Shown piece after piece: positions 1 through 8,839 of a stretch of DNA of 43,639 nucleotides. The notes under the pieces were generated by a model, which was not told the DNA's origin, did no database searches, and was given only the letters and a program-made list of their open reading frames with translations. Origin of the DNA: Planctomycetota bacterium (GTDB taxonomy: Bacteria; Planctomycetota; MHYJ01; JACPRB01). Numbering within the stretch: position 1 is the stretch's first letter; the number at the start of each line of letters is the position of its first letter. Position numbers and translations under genes: made by a program. Where the stretch lies: the NCBI GenBank assembly GCA_016209705.1, contig JACQVR010000028.1, positions 1-43,639 on the forward strand, given 5' to 3'.

Positions 1-115
1 CTTGCTCAAAACGCTTGCCTTGCGCGGTATCCTGCGTCGAGCCCTCAAACCCAGAGCCGCGGGAGGGGGGTGCAGAAAATTAGCTCGGGTTGCTTAGGGG
101 CGGAAACCTCCAAAC

Positions 116-358
116 CTACCCATTTCGTGGAGGGAGCCGACGCCTCCTCAGAGGAGCGTCGAACTGCTCCAATTGGCGGGCGGCGGATCCGAGAGGCCGG
201 ATCCTTCGAAGGTCGATACCGGTGACCTGATTCCGCCGGACGAGCGGACCCAGATTCCGGACGTACGACTTGATCTCCTCCGGAAGCCGGCAGAGCCGGT
301 GAAGTTCGCCCGCAAAGTTGCCGCTGATCCCGAGGGTCTTCCCGATCTCGGCATTCAG
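116..358 (-). pseudogene. Remnant of a ParB/HTH-like reading frame, no start codon
   Basis: Downstream of the HPP gene the minus strand holds about 80 codons that read like protein but have no plausible start, because the frame runs upstream into the HPP gene. It reads AEIGKTLGIS followed by LPEEIKSYV, which looks like a helix-turn-helix of the ParB/KorB sort, then an IRPLGSAARQLEQF stretch, and ends at TAG (116-118). This is best read as the surviving 3' end of a ParB-like or recombinase-associated gene whose 5' part was lost when the HPP operon end came to lie here. The assignment rests on pattern alone. The rest of 1-365 shows no gene, only a G-rich tract near 60-70. Confidence 0.33.
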
Positions 359-365
359 GTCACCT

Positions 366-1028
366 TCAGCGGTTGCCGGAGCGCGAGCCGCCGCTCGCGG
401 GCTGCGGCTGGCGCCGTGCCCAGAGCGGATAGTCGATCCCGGCCAGCCGGTTGATGATGATCGCCTGAAGCGTCAGAAGCGCGACCGCGACCTCGATCAC
501 GAGGAGATGCGCCGGCCGCGTCACGATCCCGAGCGAAATGATCAACGTCGTGGCTCCCGCCGGAGGATGCGCCGCGCGCAGGAGAATCATGAGCGCACCC
601 GTGGAGGCCAGCGACAAGGCGGCGGCGATCACCCGCGGCCAATCAACGCCCGCGGCCACCGCCGACGGCGCCTCCTGGAGCCCGAGAACCACCAGCGACC
701 CGAACCCGCAGGCGATCCCGATGGCATGGCCGTAGATCGTATGGCGCGGGCTCGCCGTCGGGGACGTCGGCGTGAAAAAAAAGAGAAAAGCCGTGGGACC
801 CAGCGAAGGGAAGACGAAGGGAGTTCGGGTCACCATGGCCACGCCGGCGAGCAGCGCGATGGTGACGAATCCGTTGACGAACATGAACGCCGCCCATACC
901 GGCCGCTCCGGAAAACGCCCGAGCAGAGCCGTCAATCGCAGCCTCGCCACGAGGCCGCGCGTGACGGCCGGCTCCAGCAGTTCGAGCCGCCCCTTGTCCT
1001 TCGCCGGATCGTGCGTCACGGCTTTCAA
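366..1028 (-). CDS. HPP family integral membrane protein
   Basis: A 220-residue membrane protein of the HPP family (PF04982). Both family hallmarks are visible: FPSLGPTAF at residues 73-81 and HPPAGATTLI at residues 154-163, among about five hydrophobic segments between residues 45 and 195. Plant and cyanobacterial HPP proteins have been linked to nitrite transport. That would fit its place as last gene of an operon with a nitrate-reductase-like molybdoenzyme, but transport of nitrite here is inference. The start is a TTG overlapping the TGA of the upstream gene (TTGA), so translation is probably coupled; a GTG three codons further in is the alternative. No CBS domain is attached, unlike some bacterial HPP proteins. 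Confidence 0.88.
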   Translation of the reverse strand: MKAVTHDPAKDKGRLELLEPAVTRGLVARLRLTALLGRFPERPVWAAFMFVNGFVTIALLAGVAMVTRTPFVFPSLGPTAFLFFFTPTSPTASPRHTIYGHAIGIACGFGSLVVLGLQEAPSAVAAGVDWPRVIAAALSLASTGALMILLRAAHPPAGATTLIISLGIVTRPAHLLVIEVAVALLTLQAIIINRLAGIDYPLWARRQPQPASGGSRSGNR

Positions 1029-1273
1029 GACCGAGTTCTGCGATCGAAGGCGAGCGCGTGCAGCAGGAGCCCGCCGTTGAGAAAGAAAAGAAGTAGAGAC
1101 GCGATCGCCGCCGGGACGAGCACCTTCATGTCCCCGCTGAGGAGCGCGTCGAGCGAAGCCGAGACCAGCCAGAGCTGCACGATCACGACGACTCCGATGA
1201 GCGCGCCGACGGCCGTGAAGACGGTGGTTCCCTGGCGACGAAGACCTGTATCAGGGCTCTTTCCCGATGGCAT
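1025..1273 (-). CDS. Small two-TM membrane protein of the electron-transfer operon
   Basis: An 82-residue protein with a short polar N-terminus, a hydrophobic helix at about residues 18-40, a second at about 52-75, and a basic C-terminus (DRRTRS). It has no cysteine and no obvious cofactor ligand. The start ATG lies inside the 3' end of the Rieske gene (23-bp overlap), with a GGAGGGAAG ribosome site about 8 bases before it, and its stop overlaps the HPP start. This tight packing suggests a small accessory subunit or membrane anchor for the Rieske protein or the HPP protein. No family was recognised with certainty. Confidence 0.72.
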   Translation of the reverse strand: MPSGKSPDTGLRRQGTTVFTAVGALIGVVVIVQLWLVSASLDALLSGDMKVLVPAAIASLLLFFLNGGLLLHALAFDRRTRS

Positions 1274-1769
1274 AGATGTCGCTTCCCTCCTGCTCGATCA
1301 GGATTTTCGGGAGCCGCCGTGTCGGCGGTCCGGCGATCGGGCGACCTTCTCCCGCCGAGAACCGCCCGTCATGACACGGACAGTGAAACTCGCCCGCCGG
1401 GGCCCGGTAGACGACCGCGCACGAGAGGTGCGTGCACATCTGCGAGTACGCCTTTAGCTCCCCGCCGACGGTCCGGATCAGGATACACGGGTCCTCCTCC
1501 GTCGGGTAGCGGAAGAGGAGGGAGCCGCCCGGGGGGAGAACCGAAGCACCGGCGATTCGCAGGCGCGGGAGTCTCGGGGCGCGCTTGCGGAACCGGCGGC
1601 CGACCGCAGCAATGATCCCGTTGGCGCCCGCCAGCAGCGCGGAACCCAGGACCAGGAACTTGGCGAACTCTCGCCGCGCGACGTAGGCATCCTGCTCCCA
1701 TTCCGTCGGGAAGTCCTCACGCCACCGAGCGGCTTTCGCCTTCGTGTCGGGATCGTGCGGCATCGTCAT
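1251..1769 (-). CDS. Rieske [2Fe-2S] protein, membrane anchored
   Basis: A 172-residue Rieske iron-sulfur protein. The cluster-binding boxes are C112-T-H114-L-S-C117 and C130-P-C132-H133-D-G. C112, H114, C130 and H133 should bind the cluster, and C117/C132 form the usual disulfide. ARREFAKFLVLGSALLAG (residues 31-48) is a twin-arginine-like N-terminal anchor, so the domain probably faces the periplasm. The ATG at 1769 was chosen over one 21 codons upstream because GAGGAGG sits 5 bases before it and the extra codons run into an intergenic repeat. It lacks cytochrome b partners of a bc1 complex nearby, so it probably serves the molybdoenzyme complex transcribed from upstream (inference). Confidence 0.9.
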   Translation of the reverse strand: MTMPHDPDTKAKAARWREDFPTEWEQDAYVARREFAKFLVLGSALLAGANGIIAAVGRRFRKRAPRLPRLRIAGASVLPPGGSLLFRYPTEEDPCILIRTVGGELKAYSQMCTHLSCAVVYRAPAGEFHCPCHDGRFSAGEGRPIAGPPTRRLPKILIEQEGSDIYAIGKEP

Positions 1770-1799
1770 CCGGCCTCCTCGTAGGCCCTTCCATGAGAA

Positions 1800-1890
1800 G
1801 GGTCTTAAACCGCAAAAACGCGAAATCGCCATCGGACCATCTTTTGGCGCGGCCTTTTGGCATTTTGGCCGCTTTGGCGGTTCAATCCTT
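1800..1890. repeat. GCCAAA-type imperfect inverted repeat, copy 1
   Basis: Between the ferredoxin and Rieske genes lies a stretch rich in GCCAAA and TTTGGC words arranged as an imperfect inverted repeat (TTTTGGCGCGGCC, TTTTGGCATTTTGGCCG, CTTTGGCGG). A similar element lies at about 14598-14665. These look like copies of one small dispersed palindromic intergenic element. Confidence 0.5.
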
Positions 1891-1917
1891 CAACCAGGAA
1901 TCGCATCAGTTATGTAT

Positions 1918-2541
1918 TCACAGGTGGCGGTTCAACAATGACTCAGGTTCAAGCATCGCGGCGACATCGGTCCGGTCGGTGGGGGTCCTTCCGGTCGTGA
2001 CCTGGATCAGGTCTCTCCCCGGCGGAGCCATGGCATAAACCTTCGTCCGGACCTCCTCGCGTCCGAAATGCCAGCGGTTGACGGGCGTTCCCTTCCGGGT
2101 CCTTCCGATCTCTTCCGGGGTTGCGAACGTGATGGCCCCGGAGGGACATACCGTGGCGCACATGGGCATCTTCCCGACGCTCGTGCGATCGTAGCACAGG
2201 TCGCACTTCATCATCTGGTCGATCTCAGCGAAGTACTTCGGAACGCCGAACGGGCAGGCCAGGACGCAGTTGGAACAGCCGATGCACCGGGGCTTCAGGG
2301 AGCTCTGCACGACGCCGTCGGACGTCTTCTTGATTGCGTCCGCCGGACAGACCCGCGCGCAGATGGGATCCTCGCAATGCATGCACACTTGCGGGGCCGT
2401 CTGGACGCTGTCCCGCCGCCGGATCGTCTCGAGATGGATCATCGGGCGCCCGCGGTGGGTGTCGCACTCGGCGCACGCCTGGACGCAGGCCTGGCATCCG
2501 ATGCAGCGCGAGCCGTCGATGAAGAGGGTCCGCTCGCTCAT
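1918..2541 (-). CDS. Four-cluster [4Fe-4S] ferredoxin subunit (DmsB/NrfC/HybA type)
   Basis: A 207-residue electron-transfer subunit of molybdoenzyme complexes. Sixteen cysteines lie in four groups: C13/16/19/23, C53/56/61/65, C86/89/92/96 and C113/116/128/132. This is the layout of DmsB/NrfC/HybA-type proteins that carry four [4Fe-4S] clusters as a wire between a catalytic subunit and a membrane subunit. There is no Tat signal, so it either folds in the cytoplasm or is carried with its partner. Its ATG overlaps the TGA of the molybdoenzyme gene by 4 bp, which implies coupled synthesis. The C-terminal ~50 residues are free of cysteine. The substrate of the complex cannot be told from this subunit. 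Confidence 0.92.
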   Translation of the reverse strand: MSERTLFIDGSRCIGCQACVQACAECDTHRGRPMIHLETIRRRDSVQTAPQVCMHCEDPICARVCPADAIKKTSDGVVQSSLKPRCIGCSNCVLACPFGVPKYFAEIDQMMKCDLCYDRTSVGKMPMCATVCPSGAITFATPEEIGRTRKGTPVNRWHFGREEVRTKVYAMAPPGRDLIQVTTGRTPTDRTDVAAMLEPESLLNRHL

Positions 2542-4763
2542 CGCACGCCTCCCGCTTCGGGTGGGAGCGAGGCGGTCTCGTCGTCGGGTCGCTCCACCCT
2601 GCGAATGCGGACCGCGCAGACTTTGTATTCCGGGATACGGGAGACGGGGTCGAGCGCTCGGATGGTGCAGTTGTTTGCCGCCCGATCATTCGGCCAGTGG
2701 TAGGGGACGAACACCGTGTCCGGACGGATAGTCGTGACGACTTGCGCGCGCACCGTGAGGGCGCCGCGGCGACTCTCCACCCGCACGAAATCCCCGTCGC
2801 CGATTCCGAGTTTCTCCGCCAGGCGAGGATGCATCTCGCAGGTCGGCTGGGTCGCCTGCTCGACGAGGCCGCCGATCCGCCGCGTTTGCGAACCCGACAA
2901 GTAGTGGGCGACGACGCGTCCGGTCGTCAGAATGATCGGGTACTCCTCGTCCGGTTCTTCCGCCGCCGGCCGCCACTCGACGGCGTGGAAATGCGCCTTG
3001 CCGTCCGGATGGGCGAAACGCCCGCCTTCGTAGAGCCGCGGCGTTCCCGTGTGATCCGGCGACGGGCACGGCCAGAAGACGCCGTGCATTCGCTCGATTT
3101 TCTCCCAGGTGATGCCGTGGTAGTCGGCGATCCCGCCCTTCGAAGCCAAGCGCAGCTCTTCGAAGATGTCTCGCGGCGAGCGAAACCGGAACTTCTCGCC
3201 CGCTCCCAGCCGGTCCGCCAAGTCGCAGACGATCCGCCAGTCGACGCGGGCGCCGGACGGCGGCTCGACGGCTTTGCGATGGAGGATCACGCGCCCTTCC
3301 ACGTTCGTCGTGGTTCCCTCGTCTTCCTCCATGAGCGAGCCGGGCAGGACCACGTCGGCATGCTGGGCGGTCTCCGAAAGAAAGAAATCGACGGCGATGA
3401 AAAACTCGAGCCGCTCCAGCGCCTCGCGAACGAACGTCCGGTGGGGCAAGGAAACGAGCGGATTCGTACAGATGAGAAACAGCCCCTTGATCCGTCCCGC
3501 ATGGATCGCCTCGATGATCTCGACGTACGTGAGGCCCTTGTGGGGGAGCGACGCTTCGGACACGCCCCAGACGTCCGCGACGTGCCTGCGGTGGTCGGGA
3601 TTTTCGATGTCGCGCGCTCCGGGGAGCTGGTCGCATTTCTGACCATGCTCGCGTCCCCCCTGGCCGTTGCCCTGCCCGGTGATCATGGCGTATCCGCATC
3701 CTTCGCGGCCGATGCGGCCGGTGGCGAGGACGAGATTGATCGCGGCGAGGCAGTTCTCGACGCCCTTGGAGTGATGCTCGATCCCGCGGGAGTGGAGCAG
3801 GAAGCTGGTCCTGGCCGGCCCCCAGAGCTCGGCCGCCTTCACGATCAGCTTCGGCGGGACCCCGGCGATCTTCCCGGCGTACTCGGGAGTGTATTTGCGG
3901 ATGGCCGCCTCGACCTCCTCCCATCCGCTCGTGCGCTCGGCGATGAATTTCCGATCGATCCAGCCGCGTTCGAGCATCACGTGGAGCATGCCGTTGAAGA
4001 CGCCGATATCGCCTCCCGGTCGGACGGGGATGAAGAGATCGACGGTGCGGGCCACGGGCGTCATCCGCGGATCGAGGAGGATGAGCTTGGCGCCGCGCTC
4101 CCGCGCCTCCCAGAGATAGTCGGTCGTGATGGGCGCGCACTCGCCGATGTTCGCTCCCGCCACCAGAACGACGTCAGCCTTCGGAATGTCGCTCCATGGA
4201 TTGGCGCTGCGATCGATTCCGAAGACTTTCTTGCTGGCGGCGGCGGCCGAGACCATGCATAGCCGGCCGTTGTAGTCGATATTCGCGGTGCGCAGGACCA
4301 CGCGCGCGAACTTGCCCATCAGGTACGCTTTCTCGTTCGTCAGCGAGGAGCCGGAAAGGACCGCGAACGCGTCGTTGCCATAAGCGCCCTGGATGCGCCG
4401 GATCTCGCGCGCCGCGCGGTCGAGCGCCTGGTCCCAGGGAATCTCCCGGAAGCCCTCGCCCTCGACCCGCTCCAGCGGGCTTCGCAAGCGGTCGGGATGC
4501 TCGTCCTGCATGTACCGCTTGACCCCTTTGGGGCACAGCTTGCCGCGGTTGAAGGGAAATTCCTCCCACGGTTCGAAGCCGACGACGCGCTCGTTCTTGA
4601 CCTTGAGCTGGATGCCGCACTGCTGGCCGCAAAAGCAGCAGTGCGTCTTGACGATCCGGTCCGGCTCCCCGATGGCCGTCCAGCCGCCCGGCGGGACGTG
4701 GCTCGGATGCGGTCCGAACCGTTCCACCAATGTCGCGTGAGGGAGGGGGAGCTTCGCCATCAT
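2538..4763 (-). CDS. Molybdopterin oxidoreductase, nitrate reductase/formate dehydrogenase superfamily
   Basis: A 741-residue catalytic subunit of the bis-MGD family. The N-terminal [4Fe-4S] site is C42-x2-C45-x3-C49-x27-C77, followed by CPKG. The probable Mo ligand is C169 in [11 protein letters not shown], close to the RLCMSSA motif of assimilatory and periplasmic nitrate reductases, whereas formate dehydrogenases often carry Sec or Cys before [16 protein letters not shown] (about residue 361 on) and the C-terminal molydop-binding domain ([17 protein letters not shown]) complete the fold. No Tat signal is seen, so the enzyme is probably cytoplasmic. It overlaps both neighbours by 4 bp, between a membrane subunit and a ferredoxin subunit. 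Nitrate or nitrite chemistry is favoured by the Cys motif and the HPP gene; formate or another oxyanion cannot be excluded. Confidence 0.9.
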   Translation of the reverse strand: MMAKLPLPHATLVERFGPHPSHVPPGGWTAIGEPDRIVKTHCCFCGQQCGIQLKVKNERVVGFEPWEEFPFNRGKLCPKGVKRYMQDEHPDRLRSPLERVEGEGFREIPWDQALDRAAREIRRIQGAYGNDAFAVLSGSSLTNEKAYLMGKFARVVLRTANIDYNGRLCMVSAAAASKKVFGIDRSANPWSDIPKADVVLVAGANIGECAPITTDYLWEARERGAKLILLDPRMTPVARTVDLFIPVRPGGDIGVFNGMLHVMLERGWIDRKFIAERTSGWEEVEAAIRKYTPEYAGKIAGVPPKLIVKAAELWGPARTSFLLHSRGIEHHSKGVENCLAAINLVLATGRIGREGCGYAMITGQGNGQGGREHGQKCDQLPGARDIENPDHRRHVADVWGVSEASLPHKGLTYVEIIEAIHAGRIKGLFLICTNPLVSLPHRTFVREALERLEFFIAVDFFLSETAQHADVVLPGSLMEEDEGTTTNVEGRVILHRKAVEPPSGARVDWRIVCDLADRLGAGEKFRFRSPRDIFEELRLASKGGIADYHGITWEKIERMHGVFWPCPSPDHTGTPRLYEGGRFAHPDGKAHFHAVEWRPAAEEPDEEYPIILTTGRVVAHYLSGSQTRRIGGLVEQATQPTCEMHPRLAEKLGIGDGDFVRVESRRGALTVRAQVVTTIRPDTVFVPYHWPNDRAANNCTIRALDPVSRIPEYKVCAVRIRRVERPDDETASLPPEAGGVR

Positions 4764-5842
4764 TCACCTTGTCGAGCATCTCGCCAGAGGCGGTCCTGAA
4801 CCAAAGCAAGATTCTTCCGGCGGCAGGGCGGACACACGTCCTGATAGTGGCTTCCCGTTTCCAGCTCGTATCGGATGCCGAGTTCCGCTTCGACCCGCTT
4901 GAGATCGGAGATGTGCAGCCCGCAGCCGAAGATCTCGCCGCAGCGAATGCAGCGGGCCGGTTCGCCCTCCGCGGCCGCGCGCCGATAGAATTTGAAGCCC
5001 AACTGGGCGGGGCGCTGGAAGATATGAAAAAACTTTCCGAAGGGAAGATAGAGCAGCGTCAGGATGACCGTCGCCGCGTGGAGCTGGGAGAGGAAGCCGT
5101 AGTGGAATCCGTGGAGGAAACGCGCCGAGACCGTGAGCAGGAGACCCGTGATCGAGATCGCGAAAAGAAGGATGAGGGGCACGAGATCGTTGGCGAACTG
5201 CTGCACGGCGAGTGCGCCGCGGTCTCGAACGCGGCGCCACAAGGCCAGGAACACCCCTGCGAGGACGAGGACGGCCGAGATCACGAGCACGTTGAAGATC
5301 AACATCGCCGCGATGCCGTCCAGCGGGAATTCGAACAATCGGACGCCGAACACGTAGGCGATGTAGGAATCCTGCGAATTCGGCGGCGTCTCGAAGCGGA
5401 TCCAACCGAAGGAAAGCGGGAATGTGACCGCCGCCGCCAGGATGCATCCCCAAAACAGGCACGCGTGAGCGGCCCAGCGCAGCGGCGATCGCCGTTCGAT
5501 GAAGCTCTGGGCGATGAAGTTCCGCCAGAAAAGGCCGAGAAGGTGGACGAGGTTCCCGGCCAGCCGGCGGGGATCGAGGAAGGTCTGCCAGCCGCGGCGC
5601 CAGTAGAGACGCGTGGGCGGGCGGCGCAGCCACATGGCATAGCGATAGCCAAGGCCGAACGCCGCCAAGACCGAACCGCCCGCGTAGGGGATGAGCGCCG
5701 TATCGAAATCCTTGAAGCCTCTGCTGCCGAAATAGATCCCCGCCGTCAGCAGGCCGGCGGCGATGGACCCCCACACGAAGGCGTTCGCGACGTCAGTCAA
5801 CCCGCCGGACCGATCTCGTCTTTCGCTCGCCATCTCCGACAT
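4760..5842 (-). CDS. NarI/DsrM-like membrane subunit with C-terminal Cys motif
   Basis: A ~360-residue membrane protein with about six hydrophobic segments (approximately 19-38, 50-70, 124-146, 175-203, 218-240, 252-270). Histidines H126, H244, H247, H255 and H273 sit at helix ends in the manner of NarI/DsrM-type b-heme quinol subunits. The last ~65 residues are soluble and carry C298-x2-C301-x5-C307 and C337-P-P-C340, a possible Zn or Fe-S site unusual for NarI. As first gene of the operon it probably connects the quinone pool to the molybdoenzyme. The ATG at 5842 is chosen; a TTG one codon upstream has better spacing to an AGGGGG site and is equally possible. Related proteins may be labelled MFS transporter in databases, which the sequence does not support. 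Confidence 0.72.
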   Translation of the reverse strand: MSEMASERRDRSGGLTDVANAFVWGSIAAGLLTAGIYFGSRGFKDFDTALIPYAGGSVLAAFGLGYRYAMWLRRPPTRLYWRRGWQTFLDPRRLAGNLVHLLGLFWRNFIAQSFIERRSPLRWAAHACLFWGCILAAAVTFPLSFGWIRFETPPNSQDSYIAYVFGVRLFEFPLDGIAAMLIFNVLVISAVLVLAGVFLALWRRVRDRGALAVQQFANDLVPLILLFAISITGLLLTVSARFLHGFHYGFLSQLHAATVILTLLYLPFGKFFHIFQRPAQLGFKFYRRAAAEGEPARCIRCGEIFGCGLHISDLKRVEAELGIRYELETGSHYQDVCPPCRRKNLALVQDRLWRDARQGE

Positions 5843-5939
5843 CAAAGCTAATATCCCCCTTGCCGTTCGGCTGTCAAGTCAAGCACCTGAATCGCAGTAG
5901 ACGTTCCGGGCTTGACTCGCCTATCATTCATGGATTCCC
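5843..5939. promoter_or_regulatory. Divergent promoter region, electron-transfer operon versus ABC module A
   Basis: The 97-bp gap separates two divergent operons. On the minus strand a perfect -35 hexamer TTGACA (5872-5877) precedes an AT-rich ATATTA (5849-5854) at 17-bp spacing, which would give a nearly leaderless transcript for the membrane subunit. On the plus strand TTGACT (5912-5917) is a possible -35 but has no good -10. Prediction from motifs only. Confidence 0.3.
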
Positions 5940-7916
5940 ATGGGTGCGTGCGCCGCATTCTTGCTGCTGTTCACCCCCCAGGCCCAACGGATCGAGCTTG
6001 CCGGCGAGGTCGGTTTCGCCGGCTATTACAGACCCGGCGACTGGACCTCCGTCACGATCGAGCTCAAGAATCGCGGTCCTGAACTCGATCTGAAACTTCT
6101 GATCGGCTGGGCCGCGCCGGCTTCCTTCCAGCTCTGGAAGTCGCCCACTCCGGCCACCGCGCAACAAAGAGCGGGACCGTTGCATGAATTCCGCTTCGAG
6201 ATGCCCAAAAATTCCCGCCGGCGTTTCTCGGCCGTGATGATATCTCCTCCTCACAAACCGCTGAGCGTGTGGGCGTTCGCCATGGGCCGGAAGGGAAGTC
6301 ATCTCGCCACCCTTGAGTTGCGCGCTCGCCCTTTGGCGCCACAGGAGAGATTGCTGGCCGTCGCCGGCATGGAACGTCCCGACGGACTCGATCTTCCCGA
6401 TCTCAAGGTCGCGCAGATGCGGCCCGATCTCCTGCCCGAGGATTGGCGCGGGTACGCTTCGCTTTCCGCCCTGGTTTGGGCCGGAGCCGACCCGTCCGAT
6501 CTGGGGTCGGGCGCTCGATCGGATGCGCTCCGGACGTGGGTCTCCAGCGGAGGACATTGGATCGTCGATGCCGGGGGAGCGCAGGCCCTGATGAATTCTC
6601 CATTGGCCGGCCTCTTGCCGGCGACGCCGGAACGCAGCGTGCCGGTGGACGATTTGAAGCCGCTGGGTTCCATTCCGGGTGCGGAGACGAGCCCGGAAGG
6701 ACGAACGCTGATCATGGACGTGGCCCTCCGGCGCGGCGCTGCCGTTCTGAAGCACGGGCCCCATCCGTTGGTCGTCGACTCGATCCATCACGGCGGACGT
6801 GTTACGTTCCTGGCCTTCGATCCGACCTTGAACCCGTTCAAGGGATGGGACCACGCCCAGACGTTCTGGGCATGGCTCCTCGGCTCGGCGCTGGATCCCC
6901 CGCCGCGCTCCACCGATCGCCGGCCGGCGCCGTTTCTTGTCGGCGCTCCCGAGCTGGCGTCCGCAGCGGCCTCTTTCCCTGGCGTGGCGATTCCGGAGCT
7001 GCGGAAACTGCTCATCCTCATCATCCTGTTCCTGGCCGTCGCCGGTCCCTTGGACTATCTGGTCCTGAGACGGCTGCGCAGGCTGCATTGGACGTGGATC
7101 ACGTTTCCCGCCTATGTCCTGATCTTCTCCGCCGGCATCGTCGTCATCGGCGCCGGATTCATGCGCAGCGCCGCCCTCCAGCGTGAAATCGCCGTCGTCG
7201 ACCATTATGGGCCGGCCGGATTCAGCCGCCGCAGAGCGATCGAGGCGATCCTCGCGCCGGAAAGAATCGCTTTCCAAACGGATGACGCGCGGCCGCTCAG
7301 CTCCAATTTTCTGCTCCAAAGAAGCGGCGGTCACGACCTCGGCGATCCGGTCGAAGCGACCGTGCTGCACGAGAATGGAAGTCAGCTCCGCGACTGGATC
7401 GTTCCGCGCGGCGCCACCGGGCTGGCCGTGGCGGACGAGTGCCGCGACGGTCCGTCTCCTCTGACCTACTCCGTCGAGAAAATGGAAACAGCGGAGGCGA
7501 GGGTCGCCATCGAGAACACGATGCCTGGAGGCCTCATGCGAGCCGTTCTCGTCACGCCGACGGCGATCTACGACGTAGGCGACGTGCCTCCGGGACGTCG
7601 CGTGATCGATGCGCCGGCGCTGGCCCATGACCTCGCCGATGCAAGAGGGCGGAAGCCGCCCGCCGATCCGGCGGAACGGAGCGACTTCGGCGTGTACTGC
7701 TTGCTGGAGCGGCTCAGCTTCCCGGCGGCGCCCTCCGCCGGCGATCCGCGCACGGGATTCGCGGACGGCCTGGACGCCAGGCGCTGGGTCGAGTCCGGAG
7801 GAAGCGTGCTGCTCGCGTGGGGTCGGGATCTGGATCCCCCGGTATCGTTCCGTCCGCGCCCCCGGCTGCGCCGCTCCATCGTGTTGTACCGGTTCTTTCA
7901 GGAACCTTCGCGGTGA
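5940..7916 (+). CDS. ABC module A: large membrane protein with amidotransferase-like domain
   Basis: A 658-residue protein with a short hydrophobic N-terminus that may act as a signal peptide, a beta-rich domain (to about 130), an amidotransferase-like alpha/beta domain (about 130-300; SALVWAGADPSDL and RTWVSSGGHWIVDAGG), then two TM helices (about 357-380 and 388-409; GPLDYLVLRR between them) and a C-terminal beta domain. The layout recalls the third subunits of Gld-type ABC systems (ABC_transp_aux, DUF4350-like), where a GATase-like domain works with an ABC-2 exporter. It overlaps the downstream ATPase gene by 4 bp (GTGA). A clear paralog lies at 26055-28070. No earlier in-frame start exists (stop at 5913), although no good ribosome site precedes this ATG. 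The substrate is unknown. Confidence 0.8.
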   Translation: MGACAAFLLLFTPQAQRIELAGEVGFAGYYRPGDWTSVTIELKNRGPELDLKLLIGWAAPASFQLWKSPTPATAQQRAGPLHEFRFEMPKNSRRRFSAVMISPPHKPLSVWAFAMGRKGSHLATLELRARPLAPQERLLAVAGMERPDGLDLPDLKVAQMRPDLLPEDWRGYASLSALVWAGADPSDLGSGARSDALRTWVSSGGHWIVDAGGAQALMNSPLAGLLPATPERSVPVDDLKPLGSIPGAETSPEGRTLIMDVALRRGAAVLKHGPHPLVVDSIHHGGRVTFLAFDPTLNPFKGWDHAQTFWAWLLGSALDPPPRSTDRRPAPFLVGAPELASAAASFPGVAIPELRKLLILIILFLAVAGPLDYLVLRRLRRLHWTWITFPAYVLIFSAGIVVIGAGFMRSAALQREIAVVDHYGPAGFSRRRAIEAILAPERIAFQTDDARPLSSNFLLQRSGGHDLGDPVEATVLHENGSQLRDWIVPRGATGLAVADECRDGPSPLTYSVEKMETAEARVAIENTMPGGLMRAVLVTPTAIYDVGDVPPGRRVIDAPALAHDLADARGRKPPADPAERSDFGVYCLLERLSFPAAPSAGDPRTGFADGLDARRWVESGGSVLLAWGRDLDPPVSFRPRPRLRRSIVLYRFFQEPSR

Positions 7917-8839
7917 TCGAGATCAAGAATCTTGGAAAACACTTCGGCTTCCGGAAGGCGCTCGAAGGAGTGAGCCTGACCGTCGAGCGCGGAGATATGT
8001 TCGGTCTCATCGGCCCCAACGGCGCCGGGAAGACGACGCTCCTGCGCATTCTGGCCACGGTCCTCCGGCCCCATGGGGGTTCCGCGTGGATCGACGGATT
8101 GAGCGTGACGCGGGATGCGGAGGAGGTGCGCCGGATCATCGGCTACATGCCCGATCATTTCGGCGTGTACGAGGAGCTTCAGGTCCAGGAGTATCTCGAT
8201 TTTTTCGCGTGCGCGTTCGGCATGAAAGGAGCGCGCCGGAAATCGGTCGTGGATGGGATCCTGGACCTGGTGGACCTGGCCCGGAAACGGAACGCCCTGA
8301 TCGCCACCCTGTCCCGCGGCATGCAGCAACGCCTGGCACTGGCGCGGGTCTTGATCCATGATCCCAAGGTCTTGATCCTGGATGAGCCCGCGTCCGGGCT
8401 CGATCCGCGCGCCCGCATCGAGATCCGCGCGCTCCTCAAGGAACTGCGCCGCATGGGAAAGACGGTGCTCATCTCATCGCATATCCTGGCCGACCTGGCG
8501 GATCTCTGCAACCGGATCGGCCTCATCGAGAAAGGGAAGCTGCTGTACGCGGGCGGCTTGGATGAGGCCATGAAACAGGTTCAGAGCGACGACGTTTGGA
8601 GGGTCGAGGTCTTCGACGACCTGGAGCGCGCCAAGCAGATTCTGGAGCGGCAGCCCTTCGTCGAGTCGGTCGCCGCCGCGGATGGACAGTTGAAGGTCAA
8701 GCTCCACTCCGGATATCGCGACGTCCACCTCCTTCCGCAGGTCCTGATGCAGGAAGGGTTGCGGTTGAGAATGTTCAAGCTGGAGGAGGCGAGCTTGGAA
8801 GACGCGTTCCTGAAGCTGACCCTAGGCGACGTGTCGTGA
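7913..8839 (+). CDS. ABC module A: ABC-2 type ATPase subunit
   Basis: A 308-residue ATPase of the ABC-2/GldA-CcmA type. Walker A GPNGAGKT is at 34-41, signature LSRGMQQRL near 133-141, Walker B VLILDEP near 153-159 and switch histidine H190 (SSH). The Q-loop reads YMPDHFG, with Asp where Gln is usual, as in other members of this branch. A ~90-residue C-terminal domain follows. The GTG at 7913 is chosen because it overlaps the upstream TGA (GTGA) and begins the conserved first strand; upstream in-frame codons belong to the previous gene read in another frame. The paralog at 25142-26062 is strikingly similar through the signature-to-switch region. Confidence 0.92.
   Translation: MIEIKNLGKHFGFRKALEGVSLTVERGDMFGLIGPNGAGKTTLLRILATVLRPHGGSAWIDGLSVTRDAEEVRRIIGYMPDHFGVYEELQVQEYLDFFACAFGMKGARRKSVVDGILDLVDLARKRNALIATLSRGMQQRLALARVLIHDPKVLILDEPASGLDPRARIEIRALLKELRRMGKTVLISSHILADLADLCNRIGLIEKGKLLYAGGLDEAMKQVQSDDVWRVEVFDDLERAKQILERQPFVESVAAADGQLKVKLHSGYRDVHLLPQVLMQEGLRLRMFKLEEASLEDAFLKLTLGDVS

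Noticed and set aside
2538..4763. Selenocysteine formate dehydrogenase
   Set aside because: The Mo-ligand position is Cys169 in RLCMVS and the gene has no in-frame TGA; the motif is closer to nitrate reductases.
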